A DNA stretch of 64,000 bases from Altererythrobacter xiamenensis (lineage in GTDB: Bacteria; Pseudomonadota; Alphaproteobacteria; Sphingomonadales; Sphingomonadaceae): NCBI RefSeq assembly GCF_900177715.1, contig NZ_FXWG01000002.1:868001-932000 (forward strand). The letters run 5' to 3'. The stretch's first letter is position 1. Every line of letters starts with the position of its first letter. The notes below the pieces were generated by a model that was given only the letters and a program-made list of their open reading frames with translations, was not told the DNA's origin and made no database searches. Positions 34,249 to 42,422 of the stretch are shown here, one piece after another. The translations under genes and the position numbers were made by a program.

Positions 34249-35049
34249 ATGACCGTCCGTATTCGCGTCATACCCTGCCTCGATGTGGCCGATGGCCGCG
34301 TGGTGAAGGGAGTCAATTTCGTCGATCTCAAGGATGCGGGCGATCCGGTCGAACAGGCGCAGGCCTATGACGCGGCGGGGGCGGACGAGCTGTGCTTCCT
34401 CGATATCTCCGCGAGCCATGAAGGGCGCGGGACGCTGCTCGACATCGTGAAACGCACGGCGGAGGTGTGCTTCATGCCGCTGACCGTAGGCGGAGGCGTG
34501 CGCAGCGTCGAGGATGCGCGCGCGCTCTTGCTCGCAGGGGCGGACAAGGTCGCGATCAACTCTGCCGCGGTGGCGCGGCCCGAACTCGTCGCGGAAATCG
34601 CCGCGAAGTTCGGCAGCCAGTGCGTCGTCGCCAGTGTCGATGCACGGCGCGTCGCGCCTGAGGTGCCGGTGCAGGGGGAAGAACCCAAACCCGGACCGCG
34701 CTGGGAAATCTTCACCCATGGCGGGCGCAAGCCCACCGGGATCGATGCTGTCGAATATGCGAAGAAAGTCGCGGAATTGGGCGCGGGCGAACTGCTCGTC
34801 ACCAGCATGGATGGCGACGGCACACAGGCGGGGTACGACCTCGAACTGACGCGCACCATCGCCGATGCCGTGAGCATTCCGGTCGTGGCGAGCGGCGGCG
34901 TGGGCAACCTCCAGCACCTCGTCGAAGGGGTGACGGAAGGGCATGCCAGCGCGGTGCTGGCAGCCAGCATCTTCCACTTCGGCACGCATTCGATATCCGA
35001 AGCGCATGAGGAACTTCGCGCAGCCGGCCTCCCGGCCCGGGGGATATGA
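34249..35049 (+). CDS. hisF: Imidazole glycerol phosphate synthase, cyclase subunit
   Basis: The 266-residue TIM barrel joins with HisH to form imidazoleglycerol phosphate and [20 protein letters not shown] holds the first catalytic Asp; [15 protein letters not shown] holds the second. VGGGVRS and [11 protein letters not shown] bind phosphate. ATG at 34249 begins the conserved [12 protein letters not shown]; a 37-base gap separates it from hisA, the only real gap among the linked his genes. Confidence 0.97.
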   Translation: MTVRIRVIPCLDVADGRVVKGVNFVDLKDAGDPVEQAQAYDAAGADELCFLDISASHEGRGTLLDIVKRTAEVCFMPLTVGGGVRSVEDARALLLAGADKVAINSAAVARPELVAEIAAKFGSQCVVASVDARRVAPEVPVQGEEPKPGPRWEIFTHGGRKPTGIDAVEYAKKVAELGAGELLVTSMDGDGTQAGYDLELTRTIADAVSIPVVASGGVGNLQHLVEGVTEGHASAVLAASIFHFGTHSISEAHEELRAAGLPARGI

Positions 35050-35086
35050 TCTTGCCTGCGCGCGGCATTTGAAGGACAACGAAGCG

Positions 35087-35404
35087 ATGGACACTTTGGC
35101 CCGTCTCGAACAGGTTATTGCAGAGCGCCGCAGCGCCTCGCCCGATTCCAGCTATGTCGCGAAACTCAACGCCAAGGGCATAGAGGCCGTCGCGCAAAAA
35201 GTGGGAGAGGAAGCGGTCGAGACCATCATCGCCGCGCTCTCCGAAAGCCGAGAGGAAGTGATCGGCGAAAGCGCCGACCTGATCTTTCACCTGCTGGTGC
35301 TGCTGCAATCCCGGCGCATCAAATTGAGCGAAGTGATGGAAGAGCTCGACCGGCGCGAGGGGACATCGGGCCTCGAAGAGAAAGCAAGCAGGAAGGACAA
35401 CTGA
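35087..35404 (+). CDS. hisE: Phosphoribosyl-ATP diphosphatase
   Basis: The 105-residue protein is a MazG-fold pyrophosphatase that turns PR-ATP into PR-AMP in step two of the pathway. DSSYVAKLNAKGIEAVAQKVGEEAVETIIAAL and ESADLIFHLLVLLQSRRIKLSEVMEELDRREGTSG hold the acidic metal-binding residues (EExxE and ExxD). It is separate from HisI, which is not in the window. The stop shares one base with the HIT start. Confidence 0.95.
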   Translation: MDTLARLEQVIAERRSASPDSSYVAKLNAKGIEAVAQKVGEEAVETIIAALSESREEVIGESADLIFHLLVLLQSRRIKLSEVMEELDRREGTSGLEEKASRKDN

Positions 35405-35784
35405 TGCCCATCGACGCGACCCAGCCCTATGACGACGAGAATATCTTCGCCAAGATCCTGCGCGGCGAGATTCCGTCCAACAAAGTCTATGAGGACGAGT
35501 GGGCCTATGCCTTCGAGGACATCAATCCGCAGGCCGAAATCCACACGCTGGTGATCCCCAAGGGACGCTACGTCAGCTGGGACGATTTTTCGACGAAGGC
35601 TTCGGACGAGGAAATCGGCGGCTTCGTGCGCGCCGTGGGCGAAGTCGCCCGCGCCAAGGGGCTCGTCGAACCCGGATACCGGCTCCTCGCCAATATCGGC
35701 GGGCACGGCCACCAGGAAGTGCCGCATCTGCATGTCCATATCTTCGGCGGGCACCCATTGGGTCCGATGATTTTGAAAAGGTGA
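35404..35784 (+). CDS. HIT-family hydrolase (HinT-like)
   Basis: The 126-residue histidine-triad protein probably hydrolyses adenosine phosphoramidates or aminoacyl adenylates. The triad is HLHVHIFGG near residues 110-118. NIFAKILRGEIPSNKVYEDEWAYAFEDINPQAEIHTLVIPK is the usual N-terminal part. It ends the his cluster, with its ATG joined to the hisE stop. A very strong hairpin follows about 40 bases later. Confidence 0.93.
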   Translation: MPIDATQPYDDENIFAKILRGEIPSNKVYEDEWAYAFEDINPQAEIHTLVIPKGRYVSWDDFSTKASDEEIGGFVRAVGEVARAKGLVEPGYRLLANIGGHGHQEVPHLHVHIFGGHPLGPMILKR

Positions 35785-35823
35785 TTTGGTTTCGGATTGG
35801 AATTCCATCCAATCCGGACCGCG

Positions 35824-35899
35824 CCACCCGCGCCCTCCACCCTTCCACCCGGATGGTGTCCCGGTAGGTTCCGGGTGGAAGGGTGGAGGGCGCGGGTGG
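35824..35899. repeat. Perfect 29-bp inverted repeat (long hairpin)
   Basis: Bases 35824-35852 are the exact reverse complement of 35871-35899; the loop is 18 bases. The arms are nearly 80% GC. It lies 39 bases after the HIT gene and 105 bases before ybgC. There is no T-run, so it is not a standard terminator, but such a stem could block polymerase or protect the mRNA 3' end. Confidence 0.9.
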
Positions 35900-36004
35900 T
35901 CTAGTATGACTCGAACAAAGAATCGCGCTTTTGGTCGCAAGCCTGAGTCACTTCGTCGGATTGTCTTGCGGGGGGACTCGCGCCTCCGCTAAAGCGCGCA
36001 GCGA

Positions 36005-36469
36005 ATGACTACACCCAATCCTCCCGGCGGCGTTATCGACGGCTCGCGGCATCTCTATGCAGTGCGCGTCTATTACGAGGACACGGACCTCTCCGGCATC
36101 ACTTACCACGCCAACTACCTGCGCTGGTTCGAACGCGCTCGCAGCGACCTGCTGCGCATGCTCCACATAGACCAGCGCGCGGCGATCGAGGCCGAAGAAG
36201 GGGCCTATGCCGTCTCCGAGATCAACCTCAAATATCTGCGTCCCGCGAAACTCGATGACGATGTCGTGATCGAGACCATTTGCACCGAAATGCGCGCGGC
36301 CAGTTGCCGCATGCACCAAAAGGCATTTCGCTCCACTGATATTGGGGACGAATTGCTGGCCGAGGCACAATTGCGCGTCGGCTTCGTTGCACCTGATGGA
36401 AGACCGCGTCGCCAGCCCGAAGAATGGCGCGACGCCTTTACCCGTTTCATGGAAAGCCAAATTGCATGA
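36005..36469 (+). CDS. ybgC: Tol-Pal-associated acyl-CoA thioesterase
   Basis: The 154-residue hotdog-fold enzyme has the YbgC signature VYYEDTDLSGITYHANYLRWFERARSDLL, with the catalytic Asp in YEDTD. YAVSEINLKYLRPAKLDDDVVIET is the central strand region. It hydrolyses acyl-CoA or acyl-ACP and has a conserved place at the head of tol-pal operons. Its stop overlaps the tolQ ATG (ATGA). Confidence 0.95.
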   Translation: MTTPNPPGGVIDGSRHLYAVRVYYEDTDLSGITYHANYLRWFERARSDLLRMLHIDQRAAIEAEEGAYAVSEINLKYLRPAKLDDDVVIETICTEMRAASCRMHQKAFRSTDIGDELLAEAQLRVGFVAPDGRPRRQPEEWRDAFTRFMESQIA

Positions 36470-37173
36470 CCAACACCCTTTCGTTCCTTGCTGCCGCTGC
36501 CGGTGGTTCGGGCCGACTCAATCCGCTCGAACTGTTCCTGCAAGCCGATATCGTCGTCCAGGCGGTGATGGTCGGGCTGCTGCTCGCCAGCGTCTGGGTG
36601 TGGATGATCATCGTGTCGTTCTCGCTCCGCATGGGTGGACTGGAACGCAAATCGCGCCAATATGAGGAAGAGTTCTGGGAGACCCAGGATTACGAGCGCA
36701 TGCTCGGCAAACGCACGCGCGCGAACCTGCCCATGGCGCGGGTTGCCGGAGCAGGGCTCGACGAATGGCAGCGTTCGACGCAGAAGCAGCCGATCGACCG
36801 AGACGGCGTGCGCCAGCGTCTGGCGGGCGCGATGGAAAGCCGCACTGCGCAGGAGGCGGATGATCTTGCCGAGCGCTTGAACTTCCTCGCCACCACCGGC
36901 TCGGTCGCGCCTTTCGTCGGCCTCTTCGGCACGGTTTGGGGCATCATGAACAGCTTCTTCCAGATCGGCGCGCAGGAAAGCTCATCGCTTGCCGTGGTCG
37001 CGCCCGGTATTTCGGAAGCGCTGTTCGCTACCGCCATTGGCCTCTTCGCCGCAATCCCGGCGGTCATCGCCTACAACCGCTTCAGCCACCGCGTGAACCG
37101 TTATGAGGCCCGCCTGCAGCGCTTTGCCGACCGCTTCCATGCGGGGCTCAGCCGCGAACTGGACAAAGCCTGA
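36466..37173 (+). CDS. tolQ: Tol-Pal proton channel subunit
   Basis: The 235-residue inner-membrane protein belongs to the TolQ/ExbB/MotA family. The first helix is at about residues 22-46. The large cytoplasmic loop follows, and helices two and three cover VAPFVGLFGTVWGIMNSFFQIGAQ and ISEALFATAIGLFAAIPAVIAYNRF. With TolR it forms the proton-driven motor that energises TolA during cell constriction and outer-membrane maintenance. Start and stop overlap both neighbours. Confidence 0.96.
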   Translation: MTNTLSFLAAAAGGSGRLNPLELFLQADIVVQAVMVGLLLASVWVWMIIVSFSLRMGGLERKSRQYEEEFWETQDYERMLGKRTRANLPMARVAGAGLDEWQRSTQKQPIDRDGVRQRLAGAMESRTAQEADDLAERLNFLATTGSVAPFVGLFGTVWGIMNSFFQIGAQESSSLAVVAPGISEALFATAIGLFAAIPAVIAYNRFSHRVNRYEARLQRFADRFHAGLSRELDKA

Positions 37174-37646
37174 TGGCGATGGGCCTCGCCACCTCAAGCA
37201 GAGGCGGACGCCGTTCGCGTCGCGCGCCGATGGCAGAAATCAACGTCACACCATTCGTCGACGTGATGCTAGTGCTGCTGATCATCTTCATGGTCACCGC
37301 GCCGCTGCTCGCCTCGGGCGTGCCGATCGACTTGCCCGAAAGCAACGCCAATCCGGTCGATCAGACGCCCGATCAGGTGACGATCAGTATCGATGGCGAG
37401 GGTTTCATCTACATTGACGACGCGCTGGTCCCCGAAGGCGGGCTGCCTGATGCTCTGGCGGCGATCGACACCCGCGGTGATGGGGAGCAGCCGGTGATCG
37501 TGCTGCGCGGCGACCGCGCGCTCGACTATGGCCGTGTGATGGCGGTGATGGGTGAGCTTAACCGCAGCGGCTTCAACACAATCTCGCTCATCACCAGTTC
37601 GGCGGGCGGCGGTTCCGTAAGCCGCGGTTCATCGGACGAGGAATAG
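37173..37646 (+). CDS. tolR: Tol-Pal motor subunit
   Basis: The 157-residue ExbD/TolR protein has a short cytoplasmic N-terminus (MAEINVTPFVDVMLVLLIIFMVTAPLLASGVPIDLPES) with the proton-carrying Asp in FVDVML at the head of its single membrane helix. A periplasmic domain follows (DQVTISIDGEGFIYIDDALVPEGGL, VIVLRGDRALDYGRVMAVMGEL). ATG shares a base with the tolQ stop. Confidence 0.96.
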   Translation: MAMGLATSSRGGRRSRRAPMAEINVTPFVDVMLVLLIIFMVTAPLLASGVPIDLPESNANPVDQTPDQVTISIDGEGFIYIDDALVPEGGLPDALAAIDTRGDGEQPVIVLRGDRALDYGRVMAVMGELNRSGFNTISLITSSAGGGSVSRGSSDEE

Positions 37647-37656
37647 CGGTCGGGCA

Positions 37657-38424
37657 ATGGAAGCGAGCGCCTTCAGGAAAGAGGAACGCGTCGGCCTGAT
37701 GGTCGCGCTGGTCCTGCATGTCGCGCTTTTCGCGGTTTTCCTGCTCCAGCCATCGCGCGGCGAAGTGCTCGACATTCCAGAACGCATGACGGTGAGTCTT
37801 GCCGAAGACGTCGGATTGGAGGCGACTGCGCCCGAGCCGGTGCCGGAAAGCCGCGCCGCGATTGCACCCACTCTGGCCGATCAACCTGCGCCGGTGGCGG
37901 ACCAGCCCCAGCCGCGGCCGACCGTCGCGCCGGCGCCGTCCGAGAGCGCCAACACCGCACCGCGTCCGCGCAACACGCCTCAGCCGCGCCCTAGCGCTGC
38001 ACCTGCCGAACCGCGTGGCGGAAGCCGGATTGGCGATAATTTCCTTGGCGGCGCAGGCAATTCGACCACGACCGAAGAGACGCGCATCCCCGCCTCTCAG
38101 ATCGGCGCGAGCGCCAAGGCCTCGATCATTCAGGCCATCGTGCGCCAGATCCGCCCGCATTGGAACGCGCCCTCGGGCGTGGATGCGGAACTGCTGGTGA
38201 CCGAGCTTGCCTTCGACCTCGATGAAGATGGCAGCCTGCGAGGCCGCCCGCGCGTGCTCCGCCAGTCCGGCATCAACGATTCCAACCGCCCGCAGGCCAG
38301 CCTTCACGCAGAGCGCGCCATCCGCGCCGTGCAACTTGCCGCACCCTTCGACCTCCCCGACGAGTATTACAACGCGTGGAAGTCGATCCGTGGCGCCCGT
38401 TTCGATAGGAACCTTTCCCGATGA
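37657..38424 (+). CDS. tolA: TolA-like energy-transducing protein
   Basis: The 255-residue protein has a membrane helix at residues about 14-31 (LMVALVLHVALFAVFLL) and a Pro/Ala-rich periplasmic stalk at about 55-125, shorter than the enterobacterial helical stalk. A TonB/TolA-type C-terminal domain follows (IIQAIVRQIRPHWNAPSGVDAELLVTELAFDLDEDGSL). It bridges the TolQR motor and the outer-membrane Pal. Its position between tolR and tolB makes the assignment firm although sequence in the stalk is poorly conserved. Confidence 0.88.
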   Translation: MEASAFRKEERVGLMVALVLHVALFAVFLLQPSRGEVLDIPERMTVSLAEDVGLEATAPEPVPESRAAIAPTLADQPAPVADQPQPRPTVAPAPSESANTAPRPRNTPQPRPSAAPAEPRGGSRIGDNFLGGAGNSTTTEETRIPASQIGASAKASIIQAIVRQIRPHWNAPSGVDAELLVTELAFDLDEDGSLRGRPRVLRQSGINDSNRPQASLHAERAIRAVQLAAPFDLPDEYYNAWKSIRGARFDRNLSR

Positions 38425-39824
38425 AAAAGCTCTTTTTCGCCATCGCATTCCTCGCCGCGCCGCTCGCCGCGCAGAACGAGGATCTCGGTCAGCCGGCTCC
38501 CGAAGGCGGCGAGGTCGAAACCACCGGTATCGACGCATCTGGCGAAGATGCCGAGGGCGGCCTGACCTTCACGGTCACCGATGAAAGCGACTGGCAGGAC
38601 CTGGGTATTGCCATTCCCGCCTTCGCCACCGATCGCGATCAGCCTACACCCGCGAACTCCGACGGCACCTCTGCACTGGGGCAGGAAGTCGCTCGGGTGA
38701 TCACGGCGAACCTGCGTAACAACGGTCTGTTCAAGCCGGTCGGCCCCGACAGCCTGCCGCGCCCGACTTTCCCGCAGATCACTGCGCCCAACTGGCCGAC
38801 CTGGACCGGTCGCGGGGCCGAGATGCTGGTTCATGGCTATGTCCGCGCGCGAACCGATGGCCGTTTGCTGTTTGGGTGCTACCTCTATGACGTTGCGCTG
38901 CAAGATGAGCTCGTGCGTGAGGGCTGGGTCGTCCCGCCCGCCGACTGGCGGCGCGCGGCGCACAAATGCTCTGACCTGATCTATTCGCGTCTGACCGGCG
39001 AAAGCCCGTTCTTCGACAGCCGCATCGCTTATATCGCCGAAACCGGCCCGAAGGATAACCGCGTGAAGCGGCTCGCGATCATGGATAGCGACGGGGCCAA
39101 CCATCGCTTCCTGACACTCGGCAGCGCGACCGCGCTCACCCCGCGCTATTCGCCCGATTACAAGAAGCTGCTTTATCTCAGCTATGTCGACGGCAATCCG
39201 CGCATTTATGTCTACGACATCGGCACGGGTCGTCAGCAGCTCGTTGCGCAAACGGGCAATCCGACGCTGGCCCCGCGCTGGAGCCCGGATGGCCGCTATA
39301 TCCTCTATTCTATGGCCGTGGCCGGGAACACCGACATCTACCGCGTGCCCGCAACTGGCGGACAGAGCGTGCGCCTGACCGATACGCCGGGGATCGACAT
39401 CGGCGGGTCATATTCGCCCGATGGTTCGCAGATCGTATTCGAAAGCGACCGTTCGGGCAGCCAGCAGTGCTATGTGATGAGTGCCGACGGGTCGAACCAG
39501 CGCCGTATCAGTTTCTTCGGCGGTCGCTGCGCCACGCCGGAATGGAGCCCGCGCGGCGACCAGATCGCCTTCACCCGCATCGCCGGCGACTTCAATATAG
39601 CCGTCATGACGCCCGCTGGCCGCAATGTCCGCGTGCTGACCAATGGCTGGCAGGACGAAGCGCCGACATGGGCACCGAATGGCCGGATCATCCAGTTCTT
39701 CCGTACGGCGCGCAATTCGGGCCAATCCTCGCTCTATCAGGTCGACGTGACCGGGCGGAACGAGCGACGCCTGCGCACCCCGGTTGATGCTTCGGACCCC
39801 GCGTGGGGACCGATTTTGCCTTAA
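38421..39824 (+). CDS. tolB: Tol-Pal periplasmic beta-propeller protein
   Basis: The 467-residue protein has a signal peptide cleaved near LAAQ (residue 18), the N-terminal TolB domain (ITANLRNNGLFKPVGP, WRRAAHKCSDLIYSRLTGE) and a six-bladed propeller with repeated TPRYSPDYKKLLYLSY, APRWSPDGRYILYSM, GGSYSPDGSQIVFESDRSG and TPEWSPRGDQIAFTR blades. It binds Pal and TolA. Its ATG overlaps the tolA stop. Confidence 0.96.
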   Translation: MKKLFFAIAFLAAPLAAQNEDLGQPAPEGGEVETTGIDASGEDAEGGLTFTVTDESDWQDLGIAIPAFATDRDQPTPANSDGTSALGQEVARVITANLRNNGLFKPVGPDSLPRPTFPQITAPNWPTWTGRGAEMLVHGYVRARTDGRLLFGCYLYDVALQDELVREGWVVPPADWRRAAHKCSDLIYSRLTGESPFFDSRIAYIAETGPKDNRVKRLAIMDSDGANHRFLTLGSATALTPRYSPDYKKLLYLSYVDGNPRIYVYDIGTGRQQLVAQTGNPTLAPRWSPDGRYILYSMAVAGNTDIYRVPATGGQSVRLTDTPGIDIGGSYSPDGSQIVFESDRSGSQQCYVMSADGSNQRRISFFGGRCATPEWSPRGDQIAFTRIAGDFNIAVMTPAGRNVRVLTNGWQDEAPTWAPNGRIIQFFRTARNSGQSSLYQVDVTGRNERRLRTPVDASDPAWGPILP

Positions 39825-39895
39825 GCGCGTTGAATTTTTGAACACGGGGCCAAATCACTTCTAGTCTCGGCCCCTATTGGGAAAGGAAAGCCCGT

Positions 39896-40411
39896 ATGAA
39901 TACGCGTTTTGCCACTGCCATGTTGCTCGCCGGATCGATCGGACTCGCCGCTTGCGCGAAGAAGGCTCCGGAAGAGCTACCCCCGCCGCCTGCCGAAACG
40001 ACGGCGCCGGTGACGGATACGACGCCGACCACCACTGGCCCGCAAGTCGGCAGCCAGATGCATTTCGAAAATGCTGTGAACGGTCAGAACGTGATCTACT
40101 TTGACACCGATCGCTACAATATCGACAGTGCCGATGCCGCTGCCCTGCAAACGCAGGCCCAGTACCTCGGCCAGTATCCGCAGGTGAACATCACCGTCGA
40201 AGGCCATGCCGACGAACGCGGCACCCGCGAATACAACCTCGCCCTGGGTGAGCGGCGCGCGAACTCCGCGAAGAACTATCTCGTCAGCCTTGGGATCGCG
40301 GCGAACCGCATCCGGACTGTCAGCTATGGCAAGGAGCGTCCGGTCGCCTTGGGTTCGAACGAAGAGGCCTGGGCGCAGAACCGCCGCGCGGTCAGCGTCG
40401 TCGTGAACTGA
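39896..40411 (+). CDS. pal: Peptidoglycan-associated lipoprotein
   Basis: The 171-residue outer-membrane lipoprotein has a lipobox (GLAAC, Cys21), a Pro/Thr linker, and an OmpA-like domain with IYFDTDRYNIDSADAAALQTQA. The peptidoglycan-binding core is VEGHADERGTREYNLALGERRANSAKNYLVSLGI. A Gly-Lys-Glu stretch (SYGKERPVALGSNEEAWAQNRR) completes it. It anchors the outer membrane to the wall and works with TolA/TolB. A separate AAGGAAAG site lies upstream; the gap from tolB is 71 bases. Confidence 0.97.
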   Translation: MNTRFATAMLLAGSIGLAACAKKAPEELPPPPAETTAPVTDTTPTTTGPQVGSQMHFENAVNGQNVIYFDTDRYNIDSADAAALQTQAQYLGQYPQVNITVEGHADERGTREYNLALGERRANSAKNYLVSLGIAANRIRTVSYGKERPVALGSNEEAWAQNRRAVSVVVN

Positions 40412-40432
40412 TTTTCGGTTCGCTGGCTGCGA

Positions 40433-40612
40433 TTAGCCAGGAAGAATTGAGGGGCCGGGCAGCTCGATCTGTGGCAGCTCGGCCTCCACTGCAAACACGC
40501 CGCTCTCTGTGCCGTGACCCGACCGGTCCGGCGTATGGATGAGCGCCATCGCAGCCATCGCGAAGGTGGCAAAGGCGCTGGAGACGGCGAGTTGCTTGCT
40601 CATTTTCTGCAT
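40433..40612 (-). CDS. Small exported protein (59 residues)
   Basis: A 59-codon frame converges on pal. It begins MQKMSKQLAVSSAFATF, then AMAAMAL, a short basic N-terminus and a hydrophobic core like a signal peptide, and ends in a Pro/Glu-rich stretch with AELPQIELPGPSILPG. I know no family. The clean signal-like start, the lack of any competing gene, and an end point 22 bases from pal favour a real gene. A second ATG nine bases on (40603) could also be used. Confidence 0.55.
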   Translation of the reverse strand: MQKMSKQLAVSSAFATFAMAAMALIHTPDRSGHGTESGVFAVEAELPQIELPGPSILPG

Positions 40613-40775
40613 TGCGATTGGGCCAGTAGCCTTAAATTATGAACGGACTGTTGCATTGCAACATTTTTAATCGCAACTGGTTCCCATCCCTTTCAATCAT
40701 AAGCAAGGCCACCTAGACTGAATGCCATGACAGTCGGACAAACGACATTTCTTCCAGATCGAGTGAGCATGACGC

Positions 40776-41309
40776 GTGGCTAAGGCGCGTCGTTCCAACG
40801 ACTGGGGTTTCCCGCGCTGGCGTGGCTACGGCTCCTCGCGCGAGGCGACGAACGTCCGGCTTTGCGACCGCCATGGCTGCGAAGAGAAGGGCGATTGCCC
40901 TGCACCGAAAGCGCCCAACAGCCCCGATCGCTGGTATTTCTGCCAGAAGCACGCCGCCGAATACAATTCGAAGTGGGATTATTTCGAGGGACTAGACAAG
41001 GCCGAGAAAGAAGCGCGTGCCAAGTCGGAGCGGCAGGAAAGCGCAGGATATGCCGAGGCATCCCATTACGGCTGGACCGGCTCTGGCGACGGGTCACGCA
41101 GCGCCGATGAAATGCGCGCGCTCGACTTGCTCGAATTGGAGGCGGATGCTGATCACGCTGCGGTAAAGAAAGCTTACCGCGAGAAAGCCAAGCTGGTGCA
41201 TCCCGACGTAAAGCCCGGCGATAAGGAAGCCGCGGCCGAGTTCCAGAAACTGCAGGTCGCCTACGAAGTGCTCAAGATTGCCGAAGTACGCCGCGAATGG
41301 AAGGGCTGA
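40776..41309 (+). CDS. J-domain protein
   Basis: The 177-residue protein has a Cys-rich N-terminus (LCDRHGCEEKGDCPAPK, CQKHAAEY) that may bind zinc and a C-terminal J domain (MRALDLLELEADADHAAVKKAYREKAKLVHPDVKPGDKEAAAEFQKLQVAYEVL) with the essential HPD at HPDVKPG. It would stimulate DnaK ATPase on specific clients. The start is a GTG at 40776; no good ATG lies upstream. The J domain at the C-terminus is typical of this sphingomonad/rhodobacter-type subfamily. Confidence 0.88.
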   Translation: MAKARRSNDWGFPRWRGYGSSREATNVRLCDRHGCEEKGDCPAPKAPNSPDRWYFCQKHAAEYNSKWDYFEGLDKAEKEARAKSERQESAGYAEASHYGWTGSGDGSRSADEMRALDLLELEADADHAAVKKAYREKAKLVHPDVKPGDKEAAAEFQKLQVAYEVLKIAEVRREWKG

Positions 41310-41431
41310 AGCGCTCGTAAGCGATCGATAGTCTAAGAGCCGATTGCTGTCAGGCCGCGCCACCGCTTCTGGCTGCGAGCGCAAACCAGCATGCAAAACG
41401 AACGGATCACGGATCCTGCCGGCCCAAAGGC

Positions 41432-41797
41432 TCAGTCGATCAGGGCCTGAAACACCATGGCGAAAGCTTCGCCCGGACCAAGCAAGGCAGACTGCAACGT
41501 AAAAGTCGAGCCGCTGAATGAAGCGCCCCTTGGATCGTTTTCATCGGTTCCGCTGGCATCGTCATCTTCGGCGACGGTTGCAGTCCCGCAAGTGGAACCC
41601 GAAAGTATCGAACTGCTCACATAGGTGAGGTTTGCAGGCAGGTCGCTGTCGGCGACCAATTGGGTCGCAATCCCATCGCCGGAATTGGAAACGGTCACGC
41701 AGTAGCGACTGGGTTCCAGAAGTTTATGCAAACGAAGTGGCGGTGCTGTCAGTCTAACGCTAACTCGTCTCCATTCTTTATCCGCTTTGCGCCCCAA
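41432..41797 (-). pseudogene. C-terminal relic of a DUF11-repeat surface protein
   Basis: Residues 30-121 of this frame look like the last DUF11-type repeat of a secreted protein: RYCVTVSNSGDGIATQLVADS, then DLPANLTYVSSSIL and an acidic loop, ending LGPGEAFAMVFQALID. The first 28 residues (GRKADKEWRRVSVRLTAPP) do not belong to such proteins, and no signal peptide or earlier repeats precede it. So the upstream part was lost, probably by deletion near 41710. It may not be expressed. Confidence 0.55.
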
Positions 41798-42002
41798 TTC
41801 CGGTCATAGGTAATACACACACTGAGCAACCGAAGCTGACATTCCTTGCGTTATATTTCTTCCGTTCGTTCTCCCGACCCGCCGGAAGTAAGACTGCGAA
41901 CTGAGTTTTCGCCCTTGCTGCATCCGATCAGGCATCCTCGGTGTAGCTGCTCACCGGAACCCGTCCGATCGCACCGGGACGGGAGCGTACGGAGAGTGAT
42001 GG

Positions 42003-42422
42003 ATGCACAAATGTCCGAATTGCGGAGAGCGGCTGGAGGCATTCCAGCCTTTGGTCTTTGGCAATATCGTTTTGCTGGACCGGGGAGTGCTGCTGTTCAA
42101 TCGCGAGAGACTGGCCTTGCCACGTTGCCAGCACGAGATCATCGAAGCCCTGGTGAGAGCGGAGGGACGCGCCCTGACGACGGCGCACCTTGCTGGCTGC
42201 CTGGGCGGAGAGATCTACGACCAGTCCATCGCCGTCTATGTCGGACGGGCGCGGTCCACGCTGCGTAGTGTCGATCCTGACTTCGACCAGATCGACTGCG
42301 TCCGCGGATTCAGCTCCTACAAGTGGATTTGGAAATCGCCAGAGGCCCCTTCGACCACTTGCAGAACTGGAGACAGGAGCGCTCATCCCGGTATCAATCC
42401 GATGCGCGAAACGATCCAGTAG
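42003..42422 (+). CDS. Winged-helix DNA-binding protein with CxxC head
   Basis: The 139-residue protein starts with a zinc-ribbon-like HKCPNCGERLE and then has an OmpR/PhoB-type winged helix at about residues 35-105 (LPRCQHEIIEALVRAEGRALTTAHLAGCLGG, DQSIAVYVGRARSTLR, CVRGFSSYKW). There is no receiver domain. Such stand-alone proteins are seen in prophages and accessory regions. Its 3' end overlaps the convergent HupE-like gene by 40 bases, which suggests the last 25 residues or so are recent. Confidence 0.7.
   Translation: MHKCPNCGERLEAFQPLVFGNIVLLDRGVLLFNRERLALPRCQHEIIEALVRAEGRALTTAHLAGCLGGEIYDQSIAVYVGRARSTLRSVDPDFDQIDCVRGFSSYKWIWKSPEAPSTTCRTGDRSAHPGINPMRETIQ

Noticed and set aside
35786-35992. 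Short frames across the 29-bp inverted repeat
   Set aside because: Open only because the arms are GC-rich and lack stops. The sequence is palindromic and low in information.
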